Shown: one piece after another, positions 63,075 to 64,000 of the stretch
Position numbering within the stretch: position 1 is the stretch's first letter
Layout of the letters: each line of letters starts with the position of its first letter
Assembly (NCBI GenBank): GCA_023334545.1
Contig: JAADVB010000065.1
Span: forward strand, 1-64,000
Origin: Salisapilia sapeloensis
Taxonomy: Eukaryota > Oomycota > Peronosporomycetes > Peronosporales > Salisapiliaceae
Reading direction: 5' to 3'
DNA: 64,000 nucleotides
Translations under genes and position numbers: made by a program
Notes under the pieces: model-generated
Told to the model about the DNA's origin: nothing
The model's database searches: none
What the model saw: the letters and a program-made list of their open reading frames with translations, nothing else

Positions 63075-64000
63075 ATGGAAGATGAGCAAGATGAGGTGGA
63101 CTACTCGCAGTGGCAACAACTCGTTCTTCAGCGAGTCAATGAAAACGTTTTCACGCTAGGCACATTGCTCTCGTCTGGATGTGACCGTTTGGTCGTGCTT
63201 AATCTGCAGCGCAACTCGATTACGGACCTTGAACCGATTCAAATTACCGCCGGGACTCTTCGTTATCTCGATGTCTCTTTTAACAGCATCGCCAAATTAC
63301 CAGGTCGAGCTTATTGGAAGAAGTTCAAGCAATTGACCTTTTGCTTTTTGGAGGCCAACGCACTCGAGAAATGGACTGAAATACAAAGGCTGCACGTTTG
63401 CTCTTCATCCCTCCTCTGGTTAAAGCTCGCAGGCAATCCGGTAATGGAGAAAGAAGGATCTCGTCAACAGCTCATTCTCAAGCTTCCTTTCCTTAAAGCT
63501 ATTGACAAATTCACCGTGTCCGACGTCGAAGTATATGCCGCACAAGGTATACCATCTTCGAAATCTATAAGATGTTACGTATCTCATGCGTCTAACTTTT
63601 GGACAATGCACAGGAGGCTCGACTAGACCTTCCCTGTTACCCATATTCCGAAATATATCCGTTCTGGCTGAGCGAGTAGAATTCGACTCAGACAATGATG
63701 CGCTGGAGTACGTTGAGAGTGCTAAGAAGAATATACAGCGCGTGTATCGCGAGAGCAGTCCAGTGGTTTTAGTGCAGCGTATTGTACGAGGCTATTTATC
63801 TCGAAGTTTTATTTTATCGCGAATTAGCACGTTACGCCAGCTAGTCCTTCTAGTTCAAAAGGTTACTAGAGGCTTTTTACTCCGAATTAACTTACGACGG
63901 GAATTTGTTCGTCTCATGGGTGAACGAGGGGAGAAGATCATTCTACTGGGCTATGACGGAGGGATTGGTGTGCCTTCCAAAACTGCTCGTGGGTTAAATA
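63075..64000 (+). CDS. LRRIQ3-like leucine-rich repeat and IQ-motif protein (cut by right edge)
   Basis: Exon 1 is 63075-63546 and exon 2 starts at 63614 and stays open to the window end (67-bp intron). About 285 residues are visible. Leucine-rich repeats lie at about 30-120 (LVVLNLQRNSITDLEP, LRYLDVSFNSIAKLP, LLWLKLAGNPV). The LRR cap KLPFLKAIDKFTVSDVEVY closely follows the pattern seen in LRRIQ3. After the intron two IQ motifs appear (VQRIVRGYLSRSF and VQKVTRGFLLRIN). LRRIQ proteins are usually associated with cilia and flagella. The 3' end is missing. Confidence 0.78.

Overview
The window is eukaryotic nuclear DNA. Short GT-AG introns (about 50-105 bp), compact housekeeping genes of moderate GC, AT-rich gene-poor stretches and oomycete-style Myb proteins point to an oomycete, most likely Peronosporales (Phytophthora or downy mildew grade). 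This is inferred from gene content only; the genus is not settled. Exon joins below were worked out by hand from splice sites and reading frame.

Left part (1-10.7 kb): a cluster of six small single-repeat Myb-like genes in mixed orientation. The first is cut by the window edge. Two further paralogues lie at 29.8 and 37.5 kb, giving eight. Each begins with a short conserved box of the form (M)xISxxVxNxLF, followed by one Myb repeat and mostly a THAQKYRQKI-type version of the SHAQKYF signature. C-termini diverge strongly. Between genes are AT-rich stretches, including a 52-bp-stem hairpin at 2.4 kb and repeated TTGCGAA elements.

Middle part (11-38 kb): a five-exon SEC20-like SNARE gene is divergent from a giant single-exon VPS13-like lipid-transfer protein of 5,543 residues carrying C2, PDZ and PX modules. 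Then come a Myb gene, about 1.9 kb almost empty, a class 3 (diacylglycerol) lipase, about 2.8 kb empty, and the last Myb gene.

Right part (38-64 kb): densely packed conserved genes, often convergent or divergent with very short gaps. They are a MIT-like/MIM1-like protein, annexin, LRR protein, CLPTM1, Integrator subunit INTS9, an IQ-repeat protein, USP5-type deubiquitinase, TAF1, an RlmN-type radical SAM methyltransferase with a C-terminal membrane anchor, an ELM2/PLU-1-like/PHD chromatin protein, a small coiled-coil protein, and a LRRIQ3-like protein cut by the right edge.

Themes are transcription (Myb array, TAF1, INTS9, ELM2-PHD protein), membrane traffic and lipid handling (SEC20, VPS13, lipase, annexin, MIT protein, CLPTM1), and possibly the flagellum (LRR/IQ proteins). 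I see no RNA genes, CRISPR arrays, intact transposons or viral sequence.
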